This document shows positions 18,048 to 26,869 of a stretch of 64,000 nucleotides of DNA, in pieces (within the stretch, counting starts at the first letter, position 1; every line of letters starts with the position of its first letter). The notes beneath the pieces were generated by a model. That model was not told the origin of the DNA. It did not search any database and saw only the letters and a list, made by a program, of their open reading frames with translations. Where the stretch lies: contig NZ_JAAMFG010000035.1 of assembly GCF_011064545.1 (NCBI RefSeq), positions 124,001 to 188,000 on the forward strand, in the 5' to 3' direction. The position numbers and the translations under genes were made by a program. This DNA is from Wenzhouxiangella sp. XN24 (lineage in GTDB: Bacteria > Pseudomonadota > Gammaproteobacteria > Steroidobacterales > XN24).

Positions 18048-18351
18048 ATTGAGCCGCGAAGAACAAGACATCCTGGAGGCATTCGAGGCCGGTAAGCTCA
18101 AGTCTACGCGCGGAGCGAAGGAGTTGATCGCCCGGCATCAGGGATATGCGCGCGCCGCCTTGAAAAAAGATGCGCGTATCAATATCCGGATTTCCTCCCA
18201 GGACCTGCGCTCCCTGCAGAAGCGCGCATTGGAAGAGGGCATGCCGTACCAGACCCTGATCGCGAGTGTGCTGCACAAGTACGTGGAAGGCCGTCTTCGG
18301 GACACAACGGCTGCGCCTGAGAATCAGACCCAGGGGACCGGTCGACGATAG
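18040..18351 (+). CDS. CopG/BrnA-like antitoxin
   Basis: A 103-residue partner of the toxin gene upstream; the ATG at 18040 lies inside the last codons of that gene. The N-terminus is acidic and helical (MNELSREEQDILEAFEAGKLKS). The middle INIRISSQDLRSLQKRALEEGMPYQTLIASVLHKYVEGRL is the ribbon-helix-helix (CopG/Arc) DNA-binding pattern. It should neutralise the toxin and autorepress the pair. The order toxin-antitoxin is as in brnTA. Confidence 0.78.
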   Translation: MNELSREEQDILEAFEAGKLKSTRGAKELIARHQGYARAALKKDARINIRISSQDLRSLQKRALEEGMPYQTLIASVLHKYVEGRLRDTTAAPENQTQGTGRR

Positions 18352-18385
18352 CGCGAGCTTGGTTTTACGCTAGCTGTGTCGGCTC

Positions 18386-18646
18386 CTAGGCCGCCGATTC
18401 GCGATCGACGTCCCAGCCCGGAAACACCAACACCGCCGGATGGCAATGAAGTGCCCGCGCCAGGGTCTTCGCCCGCTCGACGCCGAGATTGATCCGGTCG
18501 CGCTCGATGGCCGAGATGGTCGATTGCGGAATCCCTGTGATTGCTGCCAGCTCGTTCTGGCTGAGCTCCTGGAGTTCGCGCATGATGCGGACGGACTCAC
18601 CGATCGAGACTGAAATGCGCTGTCGGGCCCTCCGATAATCACTCAT
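18386..18646 (-). CDS. XRE-family antitoxin (HigA/HipB-like)
   Basis: An 86-residue protein with a helix-turn-helix of the Cro/C1 type (RELQELSQNELAAITGIPQSTISAIERDRINLGVERAKTLARAL, residues ~20-65). A short tail HPAVLVFPGWDVD is common in antitoxins of RelE-type toxins. The ATG 18646 sits one base after the toxin stop and directly after GGAGGAAATAAG, a strong ribosome binding site formed by the toxin's last codons. Expected to repress the operon by binding its promoter near 18940. Confidence 0.85.
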   Translation of the reverse strand: MSDYRRARQRISVSIGESVRIMRELQELSQNELAAITGIPQSTISAIERDRINLGVERAKTLARALHCHPAVLVFPGWDVDRESAA

Positions 18647-18647
18647 C

Positions 18648-18929
18648 TTATTTCCTCCGGTAGTCATGTGCATTTATGTCCACGACTTCTACGATCACTT
18701 GGTCCCGCACAATCCTGTAGATGATTCTATATTGCTCGTTAAGGCGCGAAGAGCGATGCCCATTCCAGATCCCTGACAGGGATTCGTCTCGGAATCCCCT
18801 GATCGCCCGAAGCCCGAATGGCCCCGACATGCGAACCACGTCTTTCCATTTTTCATATCGTTTCAGGATTCTTGGAGGGAGCTTATCCAGCTGGCGTGCC
18901 GCGCGACGATGCTCAAGTATTTCCCACAT
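18648..18929 (-). CDS. RelE/ParE-superfamily toxin (HigB-like)
   Basis: A 93-residue protein with the RelE/HigB fold signature: HRRAARQLDKLPPRILKRYEKWKDVV, then LRAIRGFRDESLSG-WNGHRSSRLNEQYRIIYRI and VEVVDINAHDYRRK at the end. The RLNEQYRIIYRI strand and the terminal HDYR are typical of ribosome-dependent mRNA interferases. It precedes the XRE antitoxin on the same strand (toxin first, as in higBA). The TATACTAAATATAGTATG palindrome-like stretch just upstream (about 18944-18962) is a likely operator. Confidence 0.85.
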   Translation of the reverse strand: MWEILEHRRAARQLDKLPPRILKRYEKWKDVVRMSGPFGLRAIRGFRDESLSGIWNGHRSSRLNEQYRIIYRIVRDQVIVEVVDINAHDYRRK

Positions 18930-18943
18930 TCCGAGAGCATAGA

Positions 18944-18962
18944 TATACTAAATATAGTATGT
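18944..18962. promoter_or_regulatory. Candidate operator/promoter of the HigBA-like pair
   Basis: ATACTAAATATAGTAT is an inverted repeat (ATACTA ... TAGTAT) about 15-30 bases upstream of the toxin start, in otherwise GC-rich DNA. This position and symmetry suit autoregulation by the XRE antitoxin. Visual prediction only. Confidence 0.5.
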
Positions 18963-19073
18963 CAAAGGCAGTTTATGGGCAATGCCCTCGGATTCTCAAG
19001 CCGATGGCAAGTCACATTCGAGCGAACGGTGAGATGCCAGTCAGTGTCTCTGAGTGAGGGCAAAGAAACCGGC

Positions 19074-19406
19074 TTAGCTGCCGCGCGACAACTTATGTGT
19101 CACCAGCCGATTCAGACTGATCCCCGATTCCGCGGCCTGGGTCGCGAGGCTGCGGTGCAGATCGGGAGGCACGCGCACAACGAACCTCCCGCTAAAACGC
19201 CGGGTCGATAAAGGCTCCGGCAGGGGCTCCCCTGATCGCTCCATGTCGGCGACACTGTCTTGCACAAGCTTGCGTATGCCACCAAGAGCCCGCTCGGGCG
19301 CCGCGTCCAGCCAGCTCAGGGCCTGAAATTCTGCGCAGGTAGCGACGAACTCGTGATCTTCGTCGGACCAGCTGACCCGATAAGTGTAAAGATCAATGTG
19401 GCTCAT
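19074..19406 (-). CDS. HicB-like antitoxin, orphan
   Basis: A 110-residue protein with a partly degenerate RNase-H-like HicB domain (YTYRVSWSDEDHEFVATCAEFQALSWL ... ALGGIRKLVQDSVADM) and a C-terminal Arc-type ribbon-helix-helix (RFVVRVPPDLHRSLATQAAESGISLNRLVTHKLSR). This is the antitoxin and repressor half of hicAB. I find no hicA-like small ORF on either side, so it may be an orphan or act as a plain regulator. The ATG 19406 was chosen. A TTG seven codons upstream is possible. Confidence 0.8.
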   Translation of the reverse strand: MSHIDLYTYRVSWSDEDHEFVATCAEFQALSWLDAAPERALGGIRKLVQDSVADMERSGEPLPEPLSTRRFSGRFVVRVPPDLHRSLATQAAESGISLNRLVTHKLSRGS

Positions 19407-19455
19407 TTGGTCTGTCCAACCTCTCAATCGAGGAAAGCGGCGGGCCGAATGATAT

Positions 19456-19466
19456 CACTATTAGTG
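19456..19466. promoter_or_regulatory. Palindrome upstream of hicB-like gene
   Basis: CACTA-T-TAGTG is a perfect palindrome around 19461, inside an AT-rich patch 50 bases upstream of the hicB-like start. The ribbon-helix-helix domain of that gene would be expected to bind such a site, which suggests autorepression. Confidence 0.4.
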
Positions 19467-19674
19467 TCATATAGCTCAGGCCCTGAGCCAACGCGATCTA
19501 GCCACGCCGCCGCCCCAACCGGCAGATCCCATTCCCCGTCACACCGCGCGAATATCCGCCTGCTTGTCCCCACCGTCCCCGCCCCCTATCATGCGTGAGT
19601 CGCGGCTCGGCCCGACTTATTTGGCACTGCACGACCACGGGGAGCAGAAGCGCTTACGGAAGGATCCAGGCGCG

Positions 19675-21216
19675 ATGCACATGCCTGAAACCATGAGACT
19701 TATTATTGGCGCAGCGGCCATCATCCTGGCCCTTGCGGCGACCCCGCTTTGCGCCGATCCGTGGGTGAAACCGGGCGACCTCGCCTTGCGTCACGACATC
19801 CAGCTGCTGGCCGACGCCGGCGTCATCAAGTCTCCCGTCACGACCTGGCCGCTCCCCTGGGCGACCATCGCCGCGGACCTCGCGAGCGACCCGGCGCCAG
19901 GGACCCTCTCGCCGGCGGTCCTCGCGGCGCGCGCCCGGGTCCAGCAGCGCTTCGATACGGTGCGCGGGCTACGCGGGCTGCAACCCAATTCGAAACTCTC
20001 CGCGCGGACCGACAGTTTCTGGACGCGGACTTTCGAGGACACGCCGCGTGAAGAATCGGAGGTACGGGTCGGCGCGTCCTGGCTGGGCGACCGGTTTGCC
20101 GCCAGGGCCCAGGTCAGCTTCGTGGCCGACCCGCTGCCGGGCGACCAGGAATGGCGCGGCGACGGTTCCTACCTCGCGGCCGTGATCGGTAACCACATTC
20201 TCCACGCCGGGGCGCTGGACCGCTGGTGGGGACCGTCCCACGACGATGCCCTGGTGATGTCCTCCAACGCGCGGCCGATCCCGGGGCTCGGGCTCGAGCG
20301 CAACGTGGCAAAACCCTTCGAGACGCGCTGGCTGTCGTGGCTCGGACCCTGGACCTACTCCTTTTTCTGGGGGTTTCTCGAGACCAACCGGGCGGTGCCG
20401 GATGCGCGCCTCGTGGCGTTTCGCGTCAACTTCCGGCCCTTCAACGATCTCGAGATCGGCCTGACGCGTTCCGCGCAGTGGTGCGGGCGAGGGCGGCCGT
20501 GCGGTTTCAGCACCTTCACGGACCTGGTGCTGGGACAGGACAACCGCGGCGACGACGACCTCACGGCGGACACGGAGCCCGGCAACCAGCTGGGGGCCTT
20601 CGACGTGCGCTGGAGCTCGCCGTTCGGTGACGGGCCTTGGGCGCTCTATGCCCAGGCGGTAGGCGAGGACGAGGCGGGCGGCCTGCCATCGCGCTACTTC
20701 GCCCAGTTCGGTGGCGAGACCTGGGGCACGATGAGCAACCGCCTGTTCACCGGCCAATGGCGGGCGCATCTCGAGTACACCAACACCACGGTGGAGTTCT
20801 GGCAGAGCGAGCCGCGCTACGGCACCGCCTATAACCATTCGATCTACACGACCGGCTACCGTTTCGAGGGTCGCGCCATCGGCGCCGGGGTGGATGGCGA
20901 CAGCGAGGTGCTGACCGCCGGGCTGATGCTCAGCGATGCGCGGCAGCGGACGTGGAACGGCTTGTTGCGCACCGGGACAATCAACGAACGGGGTAACGGC
21001 GCCGGGCTCAGCGCGTTGCATACCGTTTCGCCGGATGAGCTGGACTTCGTCGGCCTGCAGCTGAGCCATCGCCGTGCGATCAAGCACGAATCGCTGGATC
21101 TAGGTACGCTCAGCCTCGGGCTTGGCGTACAGTACGCGGATAACCGCGTGACGGACGAGAGCGAAACCGATGTGCAGGCCTTCGTGCAATGGACGTGGGA
21201 TTACTCCGGGCTGTGA
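19675..21216 (+). CDS. wzi: Capsule assembly outer-membrane protein, Wzi family
   Basis: A 513-residue outer-membrane beta-barrel predicted to anchor capsular polysaccharide at the cell surface. A Sec signal peptide is visible (LIIGAAAIILALAATPLCA, cleavage before DPWVKPG). A helical domain (LRHDIQLLADAGVIKSP) precedes many aromatic-ended amphipathic strands. The barrel ends in WTWDYSGL. Wzi-family marks include the HAGALDRWWGPSHDDALVMSSNARPIPGLGLERN block and the GDIGLTRSAQWCG-like strand (RPFNDLEIGLTRSAQWCGRG). The start is ATG 19675; ATG 19681 is equally close to the signal. It opens the polysaccharide locus, 35 bases before the exporter gene. Confidence 0.85.
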   Translation: MHMPETMRLIIGAAAIILALAATPLCADPWVKPGDLALRHDIQLLADAGVIKSPVTTWPLPWATIAADLASDPAPGTLSPAVLAARARVQQRFDTVRGLRGLQPNSKLSARTDSFWTRTFEDTPREESEVRVGASWLGDRFAARAQVSFVADPLPGDQEWRGDGSYLAAVIGNHILHAGALDRWWGPSHDDALVMSSNARPIPGLGLERNVAKPFETRWLSWLGPWTYSFFWGFLETNRAVPDARLVAFRVNFRPFNDLEIGLTRSAQWCGRGRPCGFSTFTDLVLGQDNRGDDDLTADTEPGNQLGAFDVRWSSPFGDGPWALYAQAVGEDEAGGLPSRYFAQFGGETWGTMSNRLFTGQWRAHLEYTNTTVEFWQSEPRYGTAYNHSIYTTGYRFEGRAIGAGVDGDSEVLTAGLMLSDARQRTWNGLLRTGTINERGNGAGLSALHTVSPDELDFVGLQLSHRRAIKHESLDLGTLSLGLGVQYADNRVTDESETDVQAFVQWTWDYSGL

Positions 21217-21251
21217 ACGCACCCGGCGCAACTGGATTCTCGAGTGACTCA

Positions 21252-23927
21252 ATGAACAGACTGTTGACTCTTTCGGCCGTGCTGGCGGTGCTGCTCTTGT
21301 CGCTGTTGTCCGTCGGCCCTGCTTTAGCCCAGACGCCGACGCCCGCGCAGCTGGAAATGTTCCGGCAGTTGCCGCAAGCCGAACAGCAGCGGTTGATGCG
21401 CCAGTACGGCATCCAGCCGAGCCAGCTGCAGCCGGGCCGCCAGCCGCAGGCACTTGACGATACCCGGGACGAGCGTGCCTTCCGGGACGGGCGTAACGGC
21501 GAGGCGATGGGTGACGGGCAGAACGGCGAGAACGGTCAGAACGGACGGGGCGAGGGTGCGGAGCGCGGACCGGCGCAGGTGATCGATCCGGCGACCGGGC
21601 TGCCCTTGTTTGGCTACGACCTGTTCAGCGATGTGCCGAGCACCTTTGCGCCGGTGACCGATGTGCCGGTGCCGGTGGACTATGTCCTCGGGCCGGGCGA
21701 CGTGGTCAATGTCCAGCTGATGGGCGCGACGCCGGGCAGTTTTACCCTCGCGGTCAACCGTGATGGGGCGATCAATTTCCCGGAACTCGGCCCGATCACC
21801 GTGGCCGGGATGACGTTCGACGAGGCCCGCCGGATCCTCCAGGAACGGGTCTCGCAGCAGATGATCGGCGCGACCGCCAGCGTCACCATGGGTGAGCTGC
21901 GCTCGATCCGTGTCTTCGTCCTCGGCGACGCGCAACGGCCGGGCTCGTATACCGTGAGCAGCCTCTCGACCATCACCAATGCGCTGTTTGCCAGCGGCGG
22001 GGTGAAGCCGATCGGCTCGCTGCGCAACATCGAGCTGAAGCGTAATGGCGCGTTGGTGACGCGGCTGGATCTCTATGACCTGCTGTTGCGCGGCGATACC
22101 CGCGGCGATGTGCGGCTCATGCCGGGTGACGTGATCTTCATTCCGCCGGTGGGTACCCAGGTCGCGGTGGACGGCGAAGTGCGCCGGCCGGCCGTTTACG
22201 AGATCAAGGGTGCGACGACGACGGCGGAGCTGGTCGAACTGGCTGGCGGTCTCACCGCGGGAGCTTATCCGCAGGGCGGGAGGCTCGCGCGGATCAGCGA
22301 AGACCAGGCGCGGATCCTGCTGGATGTCGATTTGAAGAGCGCCGCGGGCCAGGGCCTGCGGTTGCGTGGCGGGGATCTTCTCGAAGTGCCCTCGGTGCTC
22401 GAGCGGGTAGACAACACTGTGCAACTCCTCGGTCATGTCTACCGGCCGATGCGGATGCAGTACCGGCCTGGCCTGCGCATCAGCGACCTAGTGCCGTCGC
22501 TGTCGGCGCTGAAGCCATTGGCCGACGCGAACTACGTGCTGATCCGCCGCGAGCGCGCGCCCGACCGCCGCATCATGGCGGTTTCGGTGGACCTGGAAGC
22601 GGCGTTGCGCGCGAAGGGTTCGGCTGCGGACATCGAGCTGCAACCGCGCGACCGGGTGACGGTGTTCAGCCGGGTGCCGCTTGAACTCGAGGAGCAGGGA
22701 CAGAACGGGCAGAATGGATCCGCCCGGTCCCGGAACGGCGTGGCACAAAATGGCCAGGCGCGGCCCGGGGTGTTGAACGGGATGGCGCTTGGCGCCGAGG
22801 GTCCAGAGGAGCTCCAGGCCTTGCTGGAGGCAGACCGCCGGATCGTGGTGGATGAACTGCTGGACGAGTTGCGCCTGCAGGCGGATTTCGATTCGGCGGC
22901 GGAAGTCGTGCGGGTCGGTGGGCGAGTGCGTGCGCCGGGTCTTTACCCGCTCGAACCGGGGATGCGCGTGAGCGATCTGCTGCGCGCGGGCGGGAGCCTC
23001 GCGGAGAGCGCCTATATCACCGAGGCCGAGGTGACGCGTTACGAGGTGGTCAACGGCGAGTATCGCGAGGCGGAGTTGATCAGTATTGACCTGGCTGCGG
23101 TCCGCGCGGGCATCCCGGGAGCGGATCTGTTACTGGGTTCCTATGATTTTCTCCACGTGAAAGAAGTCACGAATTGGACCGAACAGCACTCGGTGGAGTT
23201 GCGCGGCGAGGTCCGTTTCCCGGGGACTTACCCGATCCGCGTGGACGAGACATTGCTGTCGGTGATCCAGCGTGCCGGGGGGCTCACGGAGCGAGCGTTT
23301 ATCAACGGCGCGGTGTTCACGCGGGTCAAGTTGCGCGAGCGCGAGGCGCAGCAGCTTCGCGAGCTTGCGGAGCGTATGGAAGCCGATATGTCGGCGTTGG
23401 CCCTCCAGCAGGCGCAGGAGGGCGGCGCCCAGACCACTGAGGCACTGGCAACGGGACGCGGGCTGCTCAGTGAGCTCAACCAGGCGACTGCGGTGGGGCG
23501 GCTCGCGATGGATCTTCGGCGAGTGCTTGCAGCCGAGCCCGGTTCGCGTGACGACATCATCCTCGAGGACGGCGACGTCTTGATGGTGCCGGGTCCGATG
23601 CAGTCGGTTACCGTGCTTGGCGAAGTGCAAAGCCCGACGTCGATTCTGTTCGAGGAGAGGCTCAGTCGCGATGATTACATCAACCTGAGCGGCGGAACCA
23701 CGCGTCGGGCAGACAGCGCGCGGATTTACATCGTGCGCGCTAATGGCCATGTGACGGCCAGTGGCTCGCGCAAGTGGTTCCAGGCGACGAATATGCAGAT
23801 CGAGCCGGGCGACACGATCGTTGTGCCGACGGATATCGAGCGAATGAGGCCGCTGTCGCTTTGGAGTGCCGTGACGACGATTATCTTCAACCTCGCTGTC
23901 GCGGTGGCGGCGGTGAATTCGTTCTAG
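21252..23927 (+). CDS. Polysaccharide export protein, Wza-like with several SLBB domains
   Basis: An 891-residue exported protein that should form the outer-membrane/periplasmic channel for capsule export. The signal peptide ends PALA-Q27, with no lipobox cysteine, unlike classical Wza. A Poly_export domain is at about 140-220 (DYVLGPGDVVNVQLMG). It is followed by repeated SLBB-type modules, each with a V.VLGDV..PG.Y pattern (for example VFVLGDAQRPGSYTV, VAVDGEVRRPAVYEI, VRVGGRVRAPGLYPL, VELRGEVRFPGTYPI, VTVLGEVQSPTSILF). Two Asn-Gly-rich low-complexity segments lie near 78-100 and 480-510. The last ~20 residues are hydrophobic. About twice the length of Wza (~380), more like the large SLBB exporters. 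No lipidation site is the main oddity. Confidence 0.85.
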   Translation: MNRLLTLSAVLAVLLLSLLSVGPALAQTPTPAQLEMFRQLPQAEQQRLMRQYGIQPSQLQPGRQPQALDDTRDERAFRDGRNGEAMGDGQNGENGQNGRGEGAERGPAQVIDPATGLPLFGYDLFSDVPSTFAPVTDVPVPVDYVLGPGDVVNVQLMGATPGSFTLAVNRDGAINFPELGPITVAGMTFDEARRILQERVSQQMIGATASVTMGELRSIRVFVLGDAQRPGSYTVSSLSTITNALFASGGVKPIGSLRNIELKRNGALVTRLDLYDLLLRGDTRGDVRLMPGDVIFIPPVGTQVAVDGEVRRPAVYEIKGATTTAELVELAGGLTAGAYPQGGRLARISEDQARILLDVDLKSAAGQGLRLRGGDLLEVPSVLERVDNTVQLLGHVYRPMRMQYRPGLRISDLVPSLSALKPLADANYVLIRRERAPDRRIMAVSVDLEAALRAKGSAADIELQPRDRVTVFSRVPLELEEQGQNGQNGSARSRNGVAQNGQARPGVLNGMALGAEGPEELQALLEADRRIVVDELLDELRLQADFDSAAEVVRVGGRVRAPGLYPLEPGMRVSDLLRAGGSLAESAYITEAEVTRYEVVNGEYREAELISIDLAAVRAGIPGADLLLGSYDFLHVKEVTNWTEQHSVELRGEVRFPGTYPIRVDETLLSVIQRAGGLTERAFINGAVFTRVKLREREAQQLRELAERMEADMSALALQQAQEGGAQTTEALATGRGLLSELNQATAVGRLAMDLRRVLAAEPGSRDDIILEDGDVLMVPGPMQSVTVLGEVQSPTSILFEERLSRDDYINLSGGTTRRADSARIYIVRANGHVTASGSRKWFQATNMQIEPGDTIVVPTDIERMRPLSLWSAVTTIIFNLAVAVAAVNSF

Positions 23928-23938
23928 AGCGCAGGCGA

Positions 23939-24877
23939 ATGGCCGACAAACCCCCCGAGGAAAGAGTTGCCGCCATTAATGCACCGGCAGGAGCTAGCGA
24001 GCGCCTCGTCTACGTGATGCCAGAGCATTTGATGCGAGATTCATCCGACGACGAGATCGATCTGCGTGAGCTTTGGGGGATCATATGGGCGGGCAAGTGG
24101 CGGATCATTGCTGTGACCGTTCTTTTCGCGACCGCATCAGTCGCGTACGCCTTGCTCGCGACGGAGTGGTACCGAGCCGAGGCCCTATTGGCGCCTGCGG
24201 AAGAAAAGAGTGCGCCTTCGCTCGGCGGCCAGCTGGGTGGTTTGGCCGCGCTCGCTGGCTTGAGTATCGGGGGTGGAGATTCTGTAGACGCGATCGCGAC
24301 GCTCAAGTCTCGCGAGCTTGCAAAAGAGTTTATTTCGGACAATCAATTGCTGCCCATACTCTTCCGTGAGCGCTGGGATGCATCTAACAGCCGTTGGATC
24401 GGGGATGACCCGGATACCTACCCTGACGAACGGGACGCAGTGCGCTTTTTTCATCAACATATTCTCCAGGTCAGTGAGGATAGAAAGTCGGGTCTTACGA
24501 CCGTTGCCATCGAGTGGCATGACCCGGATCTCGCGGCCGCATGGGCAACGCAACTTGTTGAGATGGTGAATGACAAGCTTAGGGAGAGAGCGTTGGCTCA
24601 GGCAGAGGCTAATGTTGCCTATCTTCAACTTGAATTGGCTAAGACCTCCGTGGTGACCCTCCAGCATGCGATCGGGCGCTTGCTGGAAACCGAACTCCAG
24701 AAGGTGATGCTCGCTCGCGGCAATAACGAATTCGCATTCCGTGTGATTGACGCGGCTCAGTCGCCAAAATATAGGGCCAGTCCGAAGCGCTCGTTGATTG
24801 CGATCGTGGGCACCTTGGTCGGAGGTCTTCTCGGGCTTTTGTGGGTGTTCGTCGCCAACGCGTTCAGATCTCATTAG
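23939..24877 (+). CDS. wzz: Chain-length determinant (Wzz/PCP family)
   Basis: A 312-residue inner-membrane protein with two transmembrane helices, at residues ~54-74 (WRIIAVTVLFATASVAYALLA) and ~285-307 (LIAIVGTLVGGLLGLLWVFVA), and a large periplasmic part between them, the PCP topology. The Wzz-type N-terminus DDEIDLRELWGIIWAGKWRI is plain. The P-rich motif before the second helix is SPKYRASPKRSLI. There is no cytoplasmic tyrosine-kinase domain, so it is a PCP without a fused Wzc kinase, and no separate kinase gene is visible in the window. It controls polymer length together with the Wza-like protein encoded 11 bases upstream. Confidence 0.88.
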   Translation: MADKPPEERVAAINAPAGASERLVYVMPEHLMRDSSDDEIDLRELWGIIWAGKWRIIAVTVLFATASVAYALLATEWYRAEALLAPAEEKSAPSLGGQLGGLAALAGLSIGGGDSVDAIATLKSRELAKEFISDNQLLPILFRERWDASNSRWIGDDPDTYPDERDAVRFFHQHILQVSEDRKSGLTTVAIEWHDPDLAAAWATQLVEMVNDKLRERALAQAEANVAYLQLELAKTSVVTLQHAIGRLLETELQKVMLARGNNEFAFRVIDAAQSPKYRASPKRSLIAIVGTLVGGLLGLLWVFVANAFRSH

Positions 24878-25032
24878 CTCGAAACCCGGCTTCCGCCCCC
24901 CCGCGTCAAGTCGGCTCGCGCTTGTAGTTAATACAGGATTGAAGAACTGACGTGACGTCCCACTTTTCGACCCCACTTTAGAATTGGACTAGGCAGGCGT
25001 TTGGGACCCTCCAGCCGGAGATTAGGAAGTGA

Positions 25033-25625
25033 AGAAGTCGAGGTTTAGGGGAGATGTGAGGTACGTACCGCGCCAGCCCGAATGCGGCACGGGGGTAGCG
25101 GAAGTATCCCGGCGGTTTGTAAGTTAGCGGGGCACGTTGCCACATTTGTAAGGAGACTTGCGCCAAGCTGGATCTGACGGAGTTGCGAGAGCTACGAGAT
25201 CCGCGCGACGAGAGCATTCCGCGGAAGCGAGTGGTGGCTTGGCTGACGCTGGACAAGCGCATCCTGAGCGAGTTTGTGCGGAAAAAGCTCTGGAGCTGGC
25301 CATGAGCCGTGCGGTGGTCGGTTGGATCAAGGAGGGTTATCAGTTGAGCAGCTGCAAGACCTGCCGCCAGGCACAGTTCTACGGCTCGACGTATAGCCGT
25401 AAAAGTCAGGCGATAGACGAACCGCCTTGCAGCGAAAGAGATCTGGGAGATCGCCTCGGTGCGACCTCGCTTCGGCTTTCAGCGAATCCATGTGATGCGA
25501 CGGCGGGAGGGCTGGGAGTTGAACAAGAAGCGCGTTCTGCGCCTGTACCGCCTCGAGCGGCTGCAGCTCAGGATGCAGCGGGCGGCGCAAGTACACACGT
25601 GCCTGCATCGGGTCCGGTCGATTAT
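25033..25625 (+). mobile_element. Decayed IS3-family relic, copy A
   Basis: This lies in the 830-base gap between wzz and wecB. Translated in shifting frames it reads like an IS3-family OrfA end (LRELRDPRDESIPRKRVVAWLTLDKRILSEFVRKKL) and the OrfB beginning (SRAVVGWIKEGYQLSSCKTC, then RPRFGFQRIHVMRRREGW and KKRVLRLYRLERLQLRMQR). The frame is broken repeatedly and the catalytic part is missing. The same relic, 199 bases identical without a difference (25169-25367 = 37854-38052), recurs in the same direction at 37.7 kb. The remaining bases 24878-25032 and 25626-25707 show no gene. Confidence 0.8.
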
Positions 25626-25707
25626 GGACAACTCCGCTAAGCAAAAGATCCAACCGTTCGATTTGCGTCCGAAAATGGCATCGCTATGGAGATTTCGCGG
25701 AGGATAA

Positions 25708-26853
25708 ATGAGTAAACGGAAGAAGGTCATGCTGGTTTTTGGGACGCGACCAGAAGCTATCAAAATGGCTCCGCTTGTGCACAAGTTCAAAGCCGAGCCC
25801 GAGACGTTTGATGTGCAGGTGTGTGTGACAGCACAGCATCGTCAAATGCTGGACCAAGTATTGAAGATTTTTGAGATCGTCCCGGATATTGATCTAGACG
25901 TCATGAAGCCAGGTCAGGATCTATTTGATGTTACGACGAAGGTTCTCCAAGGTATGAAGGACATTTTTAGATATGACAAGCCGGATATTATTTTGGTGCA
26001 TGGTGACACCACAACAACACTAGCTACCGCGGTGGCTGGCTTCTATGAAGGCATAGCTGTTGGCCACGTAGAGGCAGGCCTTCGAACGTATGATCTTTCC
26101 GCACCTTTCCCGGAGGAGTTCAATCGCCAAGTCGCCAGCAAGGTCACACGTTGGCATTTTACTCCCACTGAAAATGGTCGTGCCAACTTGATCGCCGAAC
26201 GCGTGGCAGATGAATTCATAACCGTGACCGGCAATACTGTGATTGATGCACTGCATTGGGTGTTGAACCGTATTGACGCCGACGATGAACGATCAACGAG
26301 ACTCGAGGAGTCTCTTGATCTAACTCTGCCATTTAACTGGCGGATAGACCGTTTTGTGCTTATTACGGGACACAGACGAGAGAACTTTGGTGAGGGTTTC
26401 CTTCAGATATGCGAGGCATTATGTGAGCTGGCATCGAGATTTCCCAAGGTGCATTTCGTCTATCCCGTGCACTTAAATCCAAATGTCCAGAATCCTGTCC
26501 GTAAGATTCTGGGCGGCCTATCCAATGTGCATTTGATTGAGCCCCTGGGGTATGAGCCGTTTTTGTGGCTGCTTAAGCAGAGCCATGTGGTATTGACGGA
26601 CAGTGGTGGTATCCAAGAAGAAGCACCAAGCTTGGGAAAGCCAGTTTTGGTGATGCGCGATGTGACTGAGAGGCCGGAGGCCGTGGAGGCGGGAACCGTG
26701 GAGTTGGTTGGCGCGGACAAGGCACGTATTGTCGCAGGCGTTTCCCGCCTTCTCGAAGATGACGTTCACTACGCAAAAGTTTCACGTGCTCACAATCCCT
26801 ATGGAGACGGTAAGGCTTGTGATCGAATTATGGATGTGCTCAGAAATAGTTAA
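25708..26853 (+). CDS. wecB: UDP-N-acetylglucosamine 2-epimerase (non-hydrolysing)
   Basis: Converts UDP-GlcNAc to UDP-ManNAc in the cytoplasm. 381 residues, as expected. FGTRPEAIKMAPLVHKF opens the first Rossmann domain. QHRQMLDQVLKIF, the HGDTTTTLATAVAGFYE segment and HVEAGLRTYD follow. ITGHRRENFGEGF and the UDP-binding TDSGGIQEEAPSLGKPVLVMRDVTERPEA complete the family pattern. It is followed 16 bases later by the UDP-ManNAc dehydrogenase gene, so the pair makes UDP-ManNAcA for the polymer. Codon use is AT-richer than upstream wzz. Confidence 0.95.
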   Translation: MSKRKKVMLVFGTRPEAIKMAPLVHKFKAEPETFDVQVCVTAQHRQMLDQVLKIFEIVPDIDLDVMKPGQDLFDVTTKVLQGMKDIFRYDKPDIILVHGDTTTTLATAVAGFYEGIAVGHVEAGLRTYDLSAPFPEEFNRQVASKVTRWHFTPTENGRANLIAERVADEFITVTGNTVIDALHWVLNRIDADDERSTRLEESLDLTLPFNWRIDRFVLITGHRRENFGEGFLQICEALCELASRFPKVHFVYPVHLNPNVQNPVRKILGGLSNVHLIEPLGYEPFLWLLKQSHVVLTDSGGIQEEAPSLGKPVLVMRDVTERPEAVEAGTVELVGADKARIVAGVSRLLEDDVHYAKVSRAHNPYGDGKACDRIMDVLRNS

Positions 26854-26869
26854 AGAAAGGTGTTTTCTT

